From Hyphomonas sp. (GTDB lineage: Bacteria > Pseudomonadota > Alphaproteobacteria > Caulobacterales > Hyphomonadaceae), in contig WGNP01000016.1 in NCBI GenBank assembly GCA_016124495.1, positions 18,631-82,630 on the forward strand: a stretch of DNA of 64,000 nucleotides. The letters run 5' to 3'. Below are positions 27,003 through 36,312 of the stretch, in pieces (the stretch's first letter is position 1; each line of letters begins with the position of its first letter). The position numbers and the translations under genes were made by a program. Under the pieces are notes generated by a model. The model was given only the letters and a program-made list of their open reading frames with translations, was not told the origin of the DNA and searched no databases.

Positions 27003-28097
27003 ATGAAACAACTGTTTGCCGCCTTGGCGGCCCTCGCTCTGACAGCTGCCTGCAGCAACGCCCCCGAAACGCCGGAGGCCGCAACGGAGTTCGCCGCAGC
27101 AAATGACCTGACGTCCGCGCCCGAAGCTGAGCCGGAAGCCGAAAGCCGCCCAACCGAGTATGCCCTGATCGGGCAGAAGCTGCCCGCCTTCAAGGCGCCC
27201 ATGGCGGACGGCGCTGCATTTGATTCCGCCAGCTTGAACCGTTGGACGGTAATCGCCGTCTGGGGCGCCTGGTGCGGCGACTCCCGTGCCGATGGACCTT
27301 ATGCCGAAGCGCTATTGCGCGCGGTTGCGGCAGACCCGGATCTGGATTTCGTAACGCTCCACGTCCCGCAGAACGCAGAACGCGCTACGCCGGAGGACAT
27401 GTTCGGCAAGCATGGCTCGCTGGACGCTTATTTCGAGTCGGTTGGCTACACCTTGCCGGTAATCCTCGACACGGATGCCAGCCTGCGCAACGCGTTGAAG
27501 ATCAGCTGGACGCCGACCTACCTGGTCGTCTCGCCGGACGGTATTGTTCGCAGTTTCCGCACGGACCTTTCGGTCGACAAGGACCAACCGGTAAAGACGT
27601 TCATCAAAGACATCGCACGTCTGCGCGGCGAGGTGCGGGACGCCGCGACGCTGGTCATTTCGCCGGCCGGGGCCGGGGGCCTCGGACCGGATACGCCGTT
27701 TACCGTCGCTGCAGTCGAAAAGGCGTTGCCCGGGCACATGGTGATTCCAGTAACCGATCCCGCCACCGGAACAGTCCGCTTTGAAGTGCGCGCCAAGGGT
27801 AGCCAGGCGGCGCGCCTCATCGTCGAACCCGACTGGAGCCGCGGTTATGTGGCGAGCGTGCGCAGCCGTGACCCTGCCGTACGCGGCCCCAAAGGCGAAG
27901 TGATCGGGCAGGCCCGCCTTGGTGACCTGTCTGATGACAACCGGGCGCTGTGCAGCCCATCGGAGCCTGGCTGGCTTGTCTGCCCTGATCCGGTCTCGGC
28001 GGGCGCCTTTGCCCGGGTCTACAAGGTGGACGGCGGAGATGCCTCTGATCCGGCCGCGATTCTCGCCGAGCTTCGGTATGTTGCGCCCGCCCGCTGA
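27003..28097 (+). CDS. Thioredoxin-fold lipoprotein lacking the resolving cysteine
   Basis: A 364-residue protein with a lipoprotein signal (FAALAALALTAAC-S). Residues ~45-200 form a TlpA/AhpC-type thioredoxin fold: LPAFKAPMADGAAFDSASL, then WTVIAVWGAWCGDSRADGPY at the active-site position, the LHVPQNAER strand, and SWTPTYLVVSPDG with the cis-proline. The active site reads W-C-G-D-S, so only the first cysteine of the usual CxxC remains. A second domain of about 150 residues (VRDAATLVISPAG... to the end) has no clear family. The protein is probably periplasmic and lipid-anchored. A single-cysteine site suggests binding, peroxidase-like or inactive behaviour rather than disulphide oxidation. 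Confidence 0.7.
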   Translation: MKQLFAALAALALTAACSNAPETPEAATEFAAANDLTSAPEAEPEAESRPTEYALIGQKLPAFKAPMADGAAFDSASLNRWTVIAVWGAWCGDSRADGPYAEALLRAVAADPDLDFVTLHVPQNAERATPEDMFGKHGSLDAYFESVGYTLPVILDTDASLRNALKISWTPTYLVVSPDGIVRSFRTDLSVDKDQPVKTFIKDIARLRGEVRDAATLVISPAGAGGLGPDTPFTVAAVEKALPGHMVIPVTDPATGTVRFEVRAKGSQAARLIVEPDWSRGYVASVRSRDPAVRGPKGEVIGQARLGDLSDDNRALCSPSEPGWLVCPDPVSAGAFARVYKVDGGDASDPAAILAELRYVAPAR

Positions 28098-28243
28098 TGC
28101 GCTCGGATATCGGCATCCGGCCTGCATGGACTTCCAAATCGGGACACCTGAGAGGAATCGGGCTCTGAGGTTTGAATCTTGGCGCAGGGCGGGCTAACCT
28201 GACGTCGAAATCATATCCGGCCCCATCAGGAAGGTACGCCGCA

Positions 28244-29464
28244 ATGCTGCATCCCTCTACCAAGCGCCTCATCGACAAGCTGAGCGAGATGACGCGCAAG
28301 CAGCGGGTCGCTTGGACCGAAGGCGAGAACGGTACGGTCGTCCATGACACGGAAGGCTACCGTGTCGTCATCACGCCGGAACCTCACTCTGTGCTGCTCA
28401 CGGATGCGCTGGGCCGCGAGATCGAAACCTGCAAGCCGGAAGAATTTGCCGACGATGTGGATTCGCATGGCCGGCCCTACGCCAAGTTCATCGCGGAACT
28501 TTATCGCGAGGCGGCCCGGCATGCGCGTGGCACTGAGAAGGCCATCCGCACTTTGCTCGCGGGCCTCGATTCGGTTGAAGCCGAGCCGCCGGCCCCCATT
28601 GTTGCCGCAGGGCCGGTCCTGCATCTAGTGGATGCGCCGGACGCCACAACAGACGAAACGGCGCCGATCGAAAGCGAAACAGAAATCACAGCGGCGGTCG
28701 CAGTCCTGGCGGACCAGATCAACGGTACGCCGCCCACCGGCGAAGCCGAGGCCGTCGCGGCGCATGAACCGGAACCTGAATCCGCCCCCGAACCTGTGAT
28801 CGTTGCGCAAGCGCCCGGGCCGGAACCGGTTCCTGAGCCCATCGCGCTCTTCAGGCCCGTTGCGCAAGCCCCCCTCGAGGCGCCTGCGCCGTCCGTCGAA
28901 GTCGCTCCGCTGGTCGAGGAACCCGGATCGTTTGGGACATTCGGTGCTTTCGAGCACACACCTGCACAGCCGGTTGCCGAGCCAGAGCCCGAAATCTTGC
29001 CGGCCCCGGAACCGGAAGCTGAATGGGTTGTTTCCGAAGTGGCGCCTGCAGCCGAAGTCGCGCCTCAGTTGATGGTTACGGAACGCGCACCTGAACCGAA
29101 ACCGGAGCCCATTCCGGAACCGGCACCCACGCCGCCCGTTCCGACCTTAAGCCAGCCGATCTCGCTGTCGTCCATCCCGTTCGGGTTTGGTTTGGGCGCC
29201 GCCCAACGTGCCGGCGCGCCTTCCCACCCCTCGACTACGCCTCCGGAGCCGGTACCGCCTGTCTCCGCGGATGCCCCGGCACGCCTCGTGATCGATGGAA
29301 CGCTCGACCTTCCGGATATGACACCCGGAGAGTTTGATGGAGTCGCCGAGGCAGATGCCTATCCGCCGCTGATGCCGCAAACCGGTCCGCTGGAACTGCC
29401 CGGTGAAAGCGCGCCGCCGGTGCCCGAACCTGGAAGTGCGCGCCGGTTCAATCCCTGGAACTAG
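28244..29464 (+). CDS. Pro/Glu-rich protein with conserved N-terminal domain
   Basis: A 406-residue protein that I do not recognise. Residues 1 to ~105 are a compact, charged domain (HPSTKRLIDKLSEMTRKQRVAWTEG, VVITPEPHSVLLTDALGREIE, FIAELYREAARHARGTEKAI) that looks cytoplasmic. The remaining 300 residues are low-complexity Pro/Glu/Ala repeats (EPEPESAPEP, EPKPEPIPEPAP) with a few hydrophobic patches, ending ARRFNPWN. No signal peptide or membrane span. The start follows AGGAAGG. Such tails act as spacers or interaction arms in other proteins; the role here is unknown. Confidence 0.65.
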   Translation: MLHPSTKRLIDKLSEMTRKQRVAWTEGENGTVVHDTEGYRVVITPEPHSVLLTDALGREIETCKPEEFADDVDSHGRPYAKFIAELYREAARHARGTEKAIRTLLAGLDSVEAEPPAPIVAAGPVLHLVDAPDATTDETAPIESETEITAAVAVLADQINGTPPTGEAEAVAAHEPEPESAPEPVIVAQAPGPEPVPEPIALFRPVAQAPLEAPAPSVEVAPLVEEPGSFGTFGAFEHTPAQPVAEPEPEILPAPEPEAEWVVSEVAPAAEVAPQLMVTERAPEPKPEPIPEPAPTPPVPTLSQPISLSSIPFGFGLGAAQRAGAPSHPSTTPPEPVPPVSADAPARLVIDGTLDLPDMTPGEFDGVAEADAYPPLMPQTGPLELPGESAPPVPEPGSARRFNPWN

Positions 29465-29634
29465 CCTGAACTTCAGGCACCTGTGGCCCTGGAAGCACGC
29501 TCGCGTTTCCTTCGCAGCCCAACCACTCGCGCGGCAGGCGACCAGCGTTTCCCTTGGCCCTGCGGTATGAGACACCCCCGCCAGACGAGGCTGCATCGAT
29601 GCGAGCTTCCAGCCTGCCGCGCAAAGGTGACCCC

Positions 29635-31857
29635 ATGCCGCCCCAGATTGATCTTCGCCGCCTTTCTGCCTGCGTAAGCCTGATCGCCCTTGCGGCCAGC
29701 GGCGTGCCGGCATTCGCCCAGACCGCAGAAGATGAGACCACCGCCCGGCTCGGCACGGTCACGGTGACCGCCCAGCGCGTCGAAGAAAACCTTCAGGAAG
29801 TGCCGATCTCGATCTCGACCCTGTCGGACGAGAAACTGGACACGTTGAAATCCTCCGGCGCCGACGTGCGGTTTCTCTCTGCCCGCGTGCCCAGCGTGAT
29901 CGCCGAAAGCTCCTTCGGCCGCGCCTTTCCGCGATTCTACATTCGCGGCATCGGCAACACCGATTTCGATCTCAACGCCTCACAGCCCGTCAGCCTTGTC
30001 TATGATGATGTGCCCTATGAAAGCCCCATCCTGAAAGGCTTTCCGGTGTTCGACCTTGAGCAGATCGAAGTGCTGCGCGGACCGCAGGGCACACTGTTCG
30101 GCCGCAATACGCCGGGCGGCATCATCAAGTTCGACTCGCGCAAGCCGCAGGACGAGTTCGAAGCGTATGTCCGCTCCGCCTATGGCAACTACAACACACG
30201 CGACCTTGAAGGCGCGGTGAACCTGCCAGTGGTTCAGGATGTGCTCGCCGTGAGGCTTTCCGGCCTCTATCAGGAGCGCGATGGCTATGTCGACAATGCC
30301 TTCACCGGCGAAGAGGATGTCTACGAAGGCTTCAAGGAAGTTGCCGGACGCGCGCAATTCATGTTCACGCCGAAAGGGACGGACTTCTCGGCCCTGCTAA
30401 ACCTGCATACCCGCTCCAATGACGGCAATGCACGCCTGTTTCGCGCCAACATCATAGATGCAGGCCACAAAGGATTGGGCTCGGGCTTTGATCGCGACAC
30501 GGTATTCTATGACGGCCAGAACTTCCTGACGCAGGACACATCAGGTGTGACCCTGCGTCTCGACAAGCCGCTGACGGAAGCGATCACCGCCACCTATGTC
30601 TTCGGCCACGAGAAGGCCGAGATCGAAAGCCGCGGCGATATTGATGGCGGCTTCGGCGCCGCTTTCCTCGGCGCCGGCAGGTTCGGCCCCGGGCTTATCC
30701 CGTTCCCAGTGGAAACCAGCGGCGCCGTCGACTCGCTCGACCAGTCGACACATGAAGTGCGCTTCACCTTCGACGCGGGCGGAGCGCTGCGCGCACAGGC
30801 CGGCGTGTTCCTGTTCCAGGAAGAAGTAGCGATCACCTCTCGCGCCTTCGCCTCGCTCACGCCCGGCCGGCCACAGACGAGAGTGGCGCAGCGCGATCTC
30901 GACACCGACAGCAAGGCCCTGTTCGCGTCGCTCAGCTATGACCTGACCGAACGCCTCGTGGTGTCCGGCGGCGCGCGCTGGACACAAGACGAAAAGCAAT
31001 TCAGCGCAGCGGGCGACCAACGCGAACTTGGCGACGAGCAGATCAGCTGGGATGTGTCCGCTGCCTATACCGCGACCGACGACATCAACCTCTACGGCCG
31101 CATCGCCAAGGGCTTTCGGGGGCCCACGGTTCAGCAGCGGTTCGGCGCGCCGTCACAGGCCGACAGCGAAACCGTCCTGTCTTACGAAGCCGGCGCCAAG
31201 ACCGAATTGTTCGATGACCGTGTACGCGCGAACGTCAGCGTCTTTGCCTTCGAACTCGAAGACCAGCAGTTGACCATCGTGGGCGGGCTTACCAACGATG
31301 TGTCGCTGTTCAATGCCGACAAAAGCGAGGGCTATGGCTTCGAAGCCGACATTGAAGCGGCGCCTACACAAAGCATCCTGATGACCGCCGGTCTTTCCTA
31401 CAACAAGACCGAGTTCAAGGACGACGTGATCATAGCGCCAGGCTGCGGCGCGCCGTGCACGATCCTCGATGCGGCGGTATTTGCCTCCGATGGTGTAACG
31501 CTGCTCGGCTATAACATTTCCGGCAACGCGTTCCCGAATGCGCCGGAATGGATAGCCAACGTCACGGCGCGCTACGGCGTCCCGGTGCCAGGCGGCGAAA
31601 TTTATGGTTACACAGACTGGGCCTTCAAGGGCGAAACGAATTTCTTCCTGTATGACAGTATCGAGTTCGGCCAGGAGGGATACTGGGAAGGCGGCCTCAA
31701 GGCAGGCTTCAAGTCAGACCGCGGCTATGACGCGTCCGTCTTTGTTCGCAACATCCTCGACGAGGAAGCGCTGGAAGGCGGCATCGACTTCAACAACCTG
31801 ACCGGCTTCGTGAATGAACCCCGCACCTACGGGATCCAGCTGCGCTGGGATTTCTGA
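29635..31857 (+). CDS. TonB-dependent outer-membrane receptor
   Basis: A 740-residue receptor with a signal peptide ending PAFAQ. The plug domain begins GTVTVTAQRVEENLQEVPISIS and contains FYIRGIGNTDF and the EVLRGPQGTLFGRNTPGG motif (about residues 145-165). A long beta-barrel follows, ending in WDF with the C-terminal Phe used for outer-membrane insertion. It belongs to the large 'VTAQ' receptor group common in Caulobacterales and sphingomonads for siderophores, sugars or aromatic compounds; the ligand is not evident. ATG 29635 follows AAGGTG; upstream in-frame ATGs at 29554 and 29599 are less likely. I see no riboswitch in the 170-base leader. Confidence 0.9.
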   Translation: MPPQIDLRRLSACVSLIALAASGVPAFAQTAEDETTARLGTVTVTAQRVEENLQEVPISISTLSDEKLDTLKSSGADVRFLSARVPSVIAESSFGRAFPRFYIRGIGNTDFDLNASQPVSLVYDDVPYESPILKGFPVFDLEQIEVLRGPQGTLFGRNTPGGIIKFDSRKPQDEFEAYVRSAYGNYNTRDLEGAVNLPVVQDVLAVRLSGLYQERDGYVDNAFTGEEDVYEGFKEVAGRAQFMFTPKGTDFSALLNLHTRSNDGNARLFRANIIDAGHKGLGSGFDRDTVFYDGQNFLTQDTSGVTLRLDKPLTEAITATYVFGHEKAEIESRGDIDGGFGAAFLGAGRFGPGLIPFPVETSGAVDSLDQSTHEVRFTFDAGGALRAQAGVFLFQEEVAITSRAFASLTPGRPQTRVAQRDLDTDSKALFASLSYDLTERLVVSGGARWTQDEKQFSAAGDQRELGDEQISWDVSAAYTATDDINLYGRIAKGFRGPTVQQRFGAPSQADSETVLSYEAGAKTELFDDRVRANVSVFAFELEDQQLTIVGGLTNDVSLFNADKSEGYGFEADIEAAPTQSILMTAGLSYNKTEFKDDVIIAPGCGAPCTILDAAVFASDGVTLLGYNISGNAFPNAPEWIANVTARYGVPVPGGEIYGYTDWAFKGETNFFLYDSIEFGQEGYWEGGLKAGFKSDRGYDASVFVRNILDEEALEGGIDFNNLTGFVNEPRTYGIQLRWDF

Positions 31858-31859
31858 GG

Positions 31860-32276
31860 TCAGCCGACCGTTTCATCCGCCTGCGCACAAACGCCAGGGG
31901 ACAGAGACAGGCTGCCGGTCATCACACTGGTGTCACGGTAGAACTCGAATCGAAGCACCACATTATGCTTTCCGAGAAAGGACCCAGAATACCCTCGGCA
32001 GGCACGCTTGAAAAGCTGCTCGCGGTAAACTGCGAAGTTGGACGCCGCTTCAGAGCGAAGCTTCACGCGCACAAGTCGCTGGTTGGAAGAAACCAGGACA
32101 GCGTCCGGGGTGGAGCGAATAGCAAAGCCGGCAAGCGCAGCGGCCCTCGCTGACTGGCGCTCGACAAATTCGATGCGCTTCTCAGGCTCAGCTTCCTGAA
32201 AATTGAAGCCGGCATCGTATGTGAAATAAAGCACAACGATAATGACGGCGATTATGGCGACAGCGATTTTTTCCAT
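31860..32276 (-). CDS. Hypothetical membrane-anchored protein
   Basis: A 138-residue protein with one N-terminal membrane segment (IAVAIIAVIIVVLYFTYDAGF) and a soluble periplasmic or cytoplasmic domain of mixed charge containing two cysteines (KRACRGY and PGVCAQAD). No family recognised. It is the last of four minus-strand genes beginning with the leucine dehydrogenase-type gene and lies 86 bases after the preceding one. It converges on the TonB receptor gene with a two-base gap. Confidence 0.6.
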   Translation of the reverse strand: MEKIAVAIIAVIIVVLYFTYDAGFNFQEAEPEKRIEFVERQSARAAALAGFAIRSTPDAVLVSSNQRLVRVKLRSEAASNFAVYREQLFKRACRGYSGSFLGKHNVVLRFEFYRDTSVMTGSLSLSPGVCAQADETVG

Positions 32277-32362
32277 AAGCGCTCTTGTACAGCATCATGA
32301 AAAAAAATTCCTCTCGCCGAGGCGTGAAACCCGACACACGCGCTTAACCGATCGGCAACACT

Positions 32363-32731
32363 TCAAACCGGCGAGACGTCCGTTACCTTGTAAGTCTGCG
32401 CTTCGCGGTCCGCATGATTGATGGTCAGATATTCGCCTTCTCGGAAGATATGCGCGCCGAAGCGGAAGATGCCTTCATCGTCTCCCTCAGCATCTTCATC
32501 ATAGTGGAAAAACCAGTTCTGTCCGCGATGGGTCAGCCATCCATCGGCCTTTTCAGCCGGATCCGAATGAAACCGGAACACGCGGCAGGCTTTCCGGTGC
32601 GTCCGCCAGGCCTCGACGTCAAGTTGACCCGCATCGTCAAGCGGCGCGATAATCATGTAGCCCTGTTCCGGGTCACCGGCCGGAAGGCCGGGATTGCGTG
32701 CGAGTTGAAGCGTAATACGGCGAAGGGGCAT
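32363..32731 (-). CDS. Conserved hypothetical protein
   Basis: A 122-residue soluble protein with the character of a small conserved family: MPLRRITLQLARNPG, GYMIIAPLDDAGQLD, AWRTHRKACRVFRFHSD, GWLTHRGQNWFFHYDED, FRFGAHIFREGEYLTI. It is acidic and rich in aromatic residues in the middle. I cannot name the function. It lies 18 bases after the universal stress protein gene on the same strand, so it is probably in the same transcript. Confidence 0.65.
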   Translation of the reverse strand: MPLRRITLQLARNPGLPAGDPEQGYMIIAPLDDAGQLDVEAWRTHRKACRVFRFHSDPAEKADGWLTHRGQNWFFHYDEDAEGDDEGIFRFGAHIFREGEYLTINHADREAQTYKVTDVSPV

Positions 32732-32749
32732 GTTCAGTCTCCGGATGAA

Positions 32750-33583
32750 TTATCGGGCCAGCGCCAAGGCAGATCTGCTGCCTGATTCGAGGAGGCGGCG
32801 GCTTGTGCCGCCAAACAACCGCTCGCCGAGGCGTGAATGTCCGTAAGCCCCGGCGACAATCATCGACGCGCTGGACCTTTCGGCCAGCGAAAGGAGGGCG
32901 CCGGCCACTTCGCCGTCCAGACTTTCGGTGCGGGGCGACACGCCCTTGCGCTTGAGCCAGTCAGCAAGCGAGCCGGGGGCTACGTCTGGGCGGGCACCGT
33001 CACGTTCCGCGTCCTTATGGTTCTGTGCGATGATGACTTCGCCGAACGCGGCAATCAGCGGGGCATGGAACCGCACCGCGCGAGAGGCGCCGTTCGATCC
33101 GTCCCATCCGATGATCACCGGTCCGGGTCTGAACGGCTTTTCGCTGGCGAGGACGACCGGCAGGCGCGCGTCCATCATCACATGATCGAACGCCGCCGAG
33201 AGTGGCTCGCCGCTCTTGGCCGCGCTGCGCGGGAAAACGATAGCTTCGGCGAGGGTGGCCGCGCTGGCAGCGGCGGCCTCAGCGGTGGCCACTTGATGCA
33301 TGAACGTCGTCTCCAACCCATGGGCTTCCTGGGTCACGGCGCTGCGGAAGGCGGCTTCGGCGGCGGCGAGCATGTCCTTCTGCATTTCAATCAGGCTGTT
33401 GGCTGCTGCAGCAGGCAGCCCGGCGGCCTCAGGTGTCGAGACAAGCATCAGCGCGGATTCGGGATCCGGCAGCGCGCACAGGCCGATGAGCGGCAGATTA
33501 AGCTGGCGCGCGATGGCCAAGGCGGACTGGGTGGTCAGGGCATCGGTTCCGGAAGACCCCTGAAGCACGGCGACGATCGACAT
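32750..33583 (-). CDS. Universal stress protein (tandem UspA)
   Basis: A 277-residue cytoplasmic protein with two UspA-like halves. The second carries the nucleotide-binding pattern, with GWDGSNGASRAVRF as the start of a strand and VAGAYGHSRLGERLFGGTSRRLL as the G-x2-G-x9-G-S/T type ATP-binding loop. The first half is degenerate. The start at MSIVAVLQGS is preceded by AAGGAG. Universal stress proteins respond to starvation and redox stress; the neighbouring gene at 32363-32731 is likely co-transcribed. Confidence 0.85.
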   Translation of the reverse strand: MSIVAVLQGSSGTDALTTQSALAIARQLNLPLIGLCALPDPESALMLVSTPEAAGLPAAAANSLIEMQKDMLAAAEAAFRSAVTQEAHGLETTFMHQVATAEAAAASAATLAEAIVFPRSAAKSGEPLSAAFDHVMMDARLPVVLASEKPFRPGPVIIGWDGSNGASRAVRFHAPLIAAFGEVIIAQNHKDAERDGARPDVAPGSLADWLKRKGVSPRTESLDGEVAGALLSLAERSSASMIVAGAYGHSRLGERLFGGTSRRLLESGSRSALALAR

Positions 33584-33659
33584 GGCAAACTCCTTGCGGC
33601 CCACGTCAGGCCGCGTTCAAGCCCATACCATTCGGCGGCCAGGGCCGTACCTGTGGAAA

Positions 33660-34709
33660 CTACTTAGTCTTCCGGGCTGAAGCAATGCGCGCCCGGGCAA
33701 TGCGGTCGGCCACGTAGTTCGTGGGCTGACTGGTTTCAAGGGCTTCATCCAGCACCTCGCCCAGCGTGACGATCAGGCGGGACAGCTTAGCCTCTACCCA
33801 GTCGCGCGAATAGCTGCCGGAGATTTCGGCGGCAACATTGATGATGCCGCCGGCGTTGATCACATAGTCGGGGGCATAGAGAATACCCTTACGGCGGAGG
33901 AACTCGCCCATCTCCGGCACGACCAGCTGGTTGTTCGCGCCGCCCGCCACGCCCTTGACCTTCAGCCGCGCCAGAGTTTTCTCGTTGATGATCGCGCCGA
34001 GCGCGTTCGGCGAAAAGATGTCGGCCTCCACGTCATAGATATCGTTTGGCGAGACGATCTTCGCACCGGTTTTCTTCGCGACCGTGTCAAGCGCATCCTG
34101 ATCGATGTCTGTGATGACGAGATGGGCGCCCGCCTTCGCCAGGTGCTCGCAGGTGTAGCCGCCGACCGAACCGACGCCCTGCACGGCAATGGCGCGACCG
34201 TTCAGATCGTCCGTACCGAACAGGCGCCTGGCTACTTCGCGGATCCCGAGATAGACACCCTTCGCGGTGACCGGGGAGGGATCCCCACTCGCGGCAGCGC
34301 CCTCATCGAGGCCCGCCACAAAACGCGTCTCTTGACGCACAGTCGTCATGTCGGAGACGTCCACACCGACATCCTCGGCAGTGTAATACCTGCCCTGCAG
34401 GCTTTCCACGGCGCGGCCGAAGGCGCGGAAAAGCTCCGGGGTTTTGCCTGACTTGGGATCGCCCCAGATCACGGCCTTGCCGCCGCCGAGCGGAATGCCA
34501 GCCATGGCATTCTTGTAGCTCATGCCCTGCGAGAGACGCAGGACATCGGTCAGCATCGCATCGCCCGTGGGATAGTTCCACATGCGGCAGCCTCCGGCTG
34601 CGGGGCCGAGCGCCGTGGAATGCACCGAAATCATACATTTCAGGCCTGTCGCGGTATCGTGGAAAGCATGCACGCCCTCGTGGGCGTCGAAAGAGGGGTG
34701 ATCGAACAT
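33660..34709 (-). CDS. Glu/Leu/Phe/Val dehydrogenase (leucine dehydrogenase-type)
   Basis: NAD-dependent oxidative deamination of a branched or aromatic amino acid to its 2-oxo acid. The 349-residue length is typical of leucine/valine dehydrogenases rather than glutamate dehydrogenase. The substrate-site block ALGPAAGGCRMW and the catalytic lysine region GIPLGGGKAVIWGDP are present, followed by AEDVGVDVSDM and DPSPVTAKGV. The Rossmann motif AVQGVGSVGGYTCEHL and GVAGGANNQL follow. The start at MFDHPSFD is conserved-looking; the frame upstream to 34964 overlaps the trkH promoter region and is rejected. Confidence 0.88.
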   Translation of the reverse strand: MFDHPSFDAHEGVHAFHDTATGLKCMISVHSTALGPAAGGCRMWNYPTGDAMLTDVLRLSQGMSYKNAMAGIPLGGGKAVIWGDPKSGKTPELFRAFGRAVESLQGRYYTAEDVGVDVSDMTTVRQETRFVAGLDEGAAASGDPSPVTAKGVYLGIREVARRLFGTDDLNGRAIAVQGVGSVGGYTCEHLAKAGAHLVITDIDQDALDTVAKKTGAKIVSPNDIYDVEADIFSPNALGAIINEKTLARLKVKGVAGGANNQLVVPEMGEFLRRKGILYAPDYVINAGGIINVAAEISGSYSRDWVEAKLSRLIVTLGEVLDEALETSQPTNYVADRIARARIASARKTK

Positions 34710-34813
34710 CGGCGCGACTCGAAAACAGGGTTTCAAATTAAACGGGTTGCGCCGCTGTAACCGCGAGGCTTGCGCTGGGTCAACCTGCAGGAGGACGCTG
34801 CGCCGGCGCCGCA

Positions 34814-34842
34814 TTGACACCTTTGCAGGGTTTGCGGCGTAA
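34814..34842 (+). promoter_or_regulatory. Candidate sigma-70-type promoter of trkH
   Basis: A perfect TTGACA -35 hexamer at 34814-34819 is followed 17 bases later by a weak -10 (GCGTAA), directly before the AAGGTG ribosome binding site and ATG of trkH. The short distance to the start would give a very short 5' leader, so confidence is modest. Confidence 0.3.
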
Positions 34843-34853
34843 GGTGCCCGCGC

Positions 34854-36308
34854 ATGCAGCTCCGGTCGGTCATTTACGCGCTGGGAATAATGATCCTGCT
34901 GGTCACAGCAGCGATGATCCCGTGCGCGCTGATCGACGTCGCGGACGGCCACAGCATGGCCCATGTGTTTCCGGTATCGGCGGCAATATCCACCGTGATC
35001 GGCAGTCTCTTCTGGGTTATGGCGCGCAGCGGCGACCTGAGCATCGGCCAGCGCGAAGCCTTCCTCCTGACGGTCAGTATCTGGGTCGTGATCAACGCGG
35101 TAGGGGCACTGCCGTTTCTGGTGTCGGGCTACTCCGTCACGGACTCCTTCTTTGAAAGCGTCTCCGGGATGTCGACGACCGGCGCAACAGTCTTCGTCGG
35201 GCTCGAAAACATGCCGCGCGGCCTCCTGCTCTGGCGATCAATCCTGCACTGGATCGGCGGCGTCGGAATCATCGTGACGGCGGTTGCTGTACTGCCGCAG
35301 CTGCGCGTCGGCGGCATGCAGCTGTTTAACCTCGAAAGTTCGGACCGGACCGGCAAGTTCCTGCCAAAGGTCAGCGATATTGCGGCCTATATAGGCTTTG
35401 CCTATGTCGCCTTGTCGATGCTCTGCGCCCTGCTCTACGGCATGTCGGGCATGAACTGGTTTGATGCCATTAATCATTCGATGTCGACACTCGCGGCCGG
35501 CGGTTTCTCAACCTATGACGCCTCATTCGCGCAATTCAACGGAACACCGGCGATATATGTGGCGATCGCCTTCATGGCGATTGCCGCCATGCCGTTCAGC
35601 CTGTTCGCCATCCTGCTTCTTAAAGGCAATGCCGGACCTCTGCTTCGCGATCCGCAGCCGCGCCTGTTCCTGATGCTTGTTTTCATCATTTCACTGATGA
35701 TCGTCGTCTACCGCGAAACACACCTGGGACTGGAGACGTTACCTGACAGATGGGAAGAAGCAACGCACGCCGTGTTCAGTGTTGTGTCCGTGATGACGGG
35801 GACAGGCTTTGCGACCAAGCCGTATGACACCTGGGGCGATCCCGTCATTGCGCTCTTCCTGTTCGCGACGTTTCTCGGCGGGTGCGCCGGTTCAGCCGCA
35901 GGCGGGATCAAAATGTTCCGTCTGGAGATCACCGCCAAGGCAATCCGCGCCTGGTCGCAGCGCATGGTGCAACCACACCGCAAGGCGCCGATCCGCTATG
36001 CCGGGCGGATTGTCGAGGAAGACACGCTCCAGTCGGTGATGGTGTTCCTGTTTCTCTATCTCGTCACCTTCATGGTGTCCGCGGCGCTGCTCTCCTTCAG
36101 CGGGCTCGACACGATGTCAGCGATCTCGGCGGCGGCGGCGTGCATTTCGAACGTTGGTCCGGGCCTCGGGCCGGTGGTCGGCCCCTCCACGAACTACGGC
36201 AGCCTGAATGACTTCGCGACCTGGGTATGCACCGTAACAATGCTGCTCGGCCGGCTCGAATTCATGGTCGTCTTTGCATTACTGACGCCCCGCTTCTGGC
36301 GCGGCTGA
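34854..36308 (+). CDS. trkH: Trk potassium uptake system membrane subunit
   Basis: A 484-residue TrkH/KtrB-type K+ translocating subunit with four M1-P-M2 units. The selectivity-filter loops are recognisable: SGMSTTGATVF, STLAAGGFST, SVMTGTGFATKP and ACISNVGPGLGP. The start follows AAGGTG at normal spacing. The regulatory TrkA subunit is not encoded nearby and would be expected elsewhere. It ends four bases from the convergent TauE/SafE gene. Confidence 0.93.
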   Translation: MQLRSVIYALGIMILLVTAAMIPCALIDVADGHSMAHVFPVSAAISTVIGSLFWVMARSGDLSIGQREAFLLTVSIWVVINAVGALPFLVSGYSVTDSFFESVSGMSTTGATVFVGLENMPRGLLLWRSILHWIGGVGIIVTAVAVLPQLRVGGMQLFNLESSDRTGKFLPKVSDIAAYIGFAYVALSMLCALLYGMSGMNWFDAINHSMSTLAAGGFSTYDASFAQFNGTPAIYVAIAFMAIAAMPFSLFAILLLKGNAGPLLRDPQPRLFLMLVFIISLMIVVYRETHLGLETLPDRWEEATHAVFSVVSVMTGTGFATKPYDTWGDPVIALFLFATFLGGCAGSAAGGIKMFRLEITAKAIRAWSQRMVQPHRKAPIRYAGRIVEEDTLQSVMVFLFLYLVTFMVSAALLSFSGLDTMSAISAAAACISNVGPGLGPVVGPSTNYGSLNDFATWVCTVTMLLGRLEFMVVFALLTPRFWRG

Positions 36309-36312
36309 GCCG

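Noticed and set aside
29465..29634. Possible TPP or cobalamin riboswitch ahead of the TonB-dependent receptor
   Set aside because: Fragments such as ATGAGACACCCC and GGCAGGCGACC look vaguely similar, but the conserved CTGAGA...ACCTGATC block and the B12 box are absent or in the wrong orientation.
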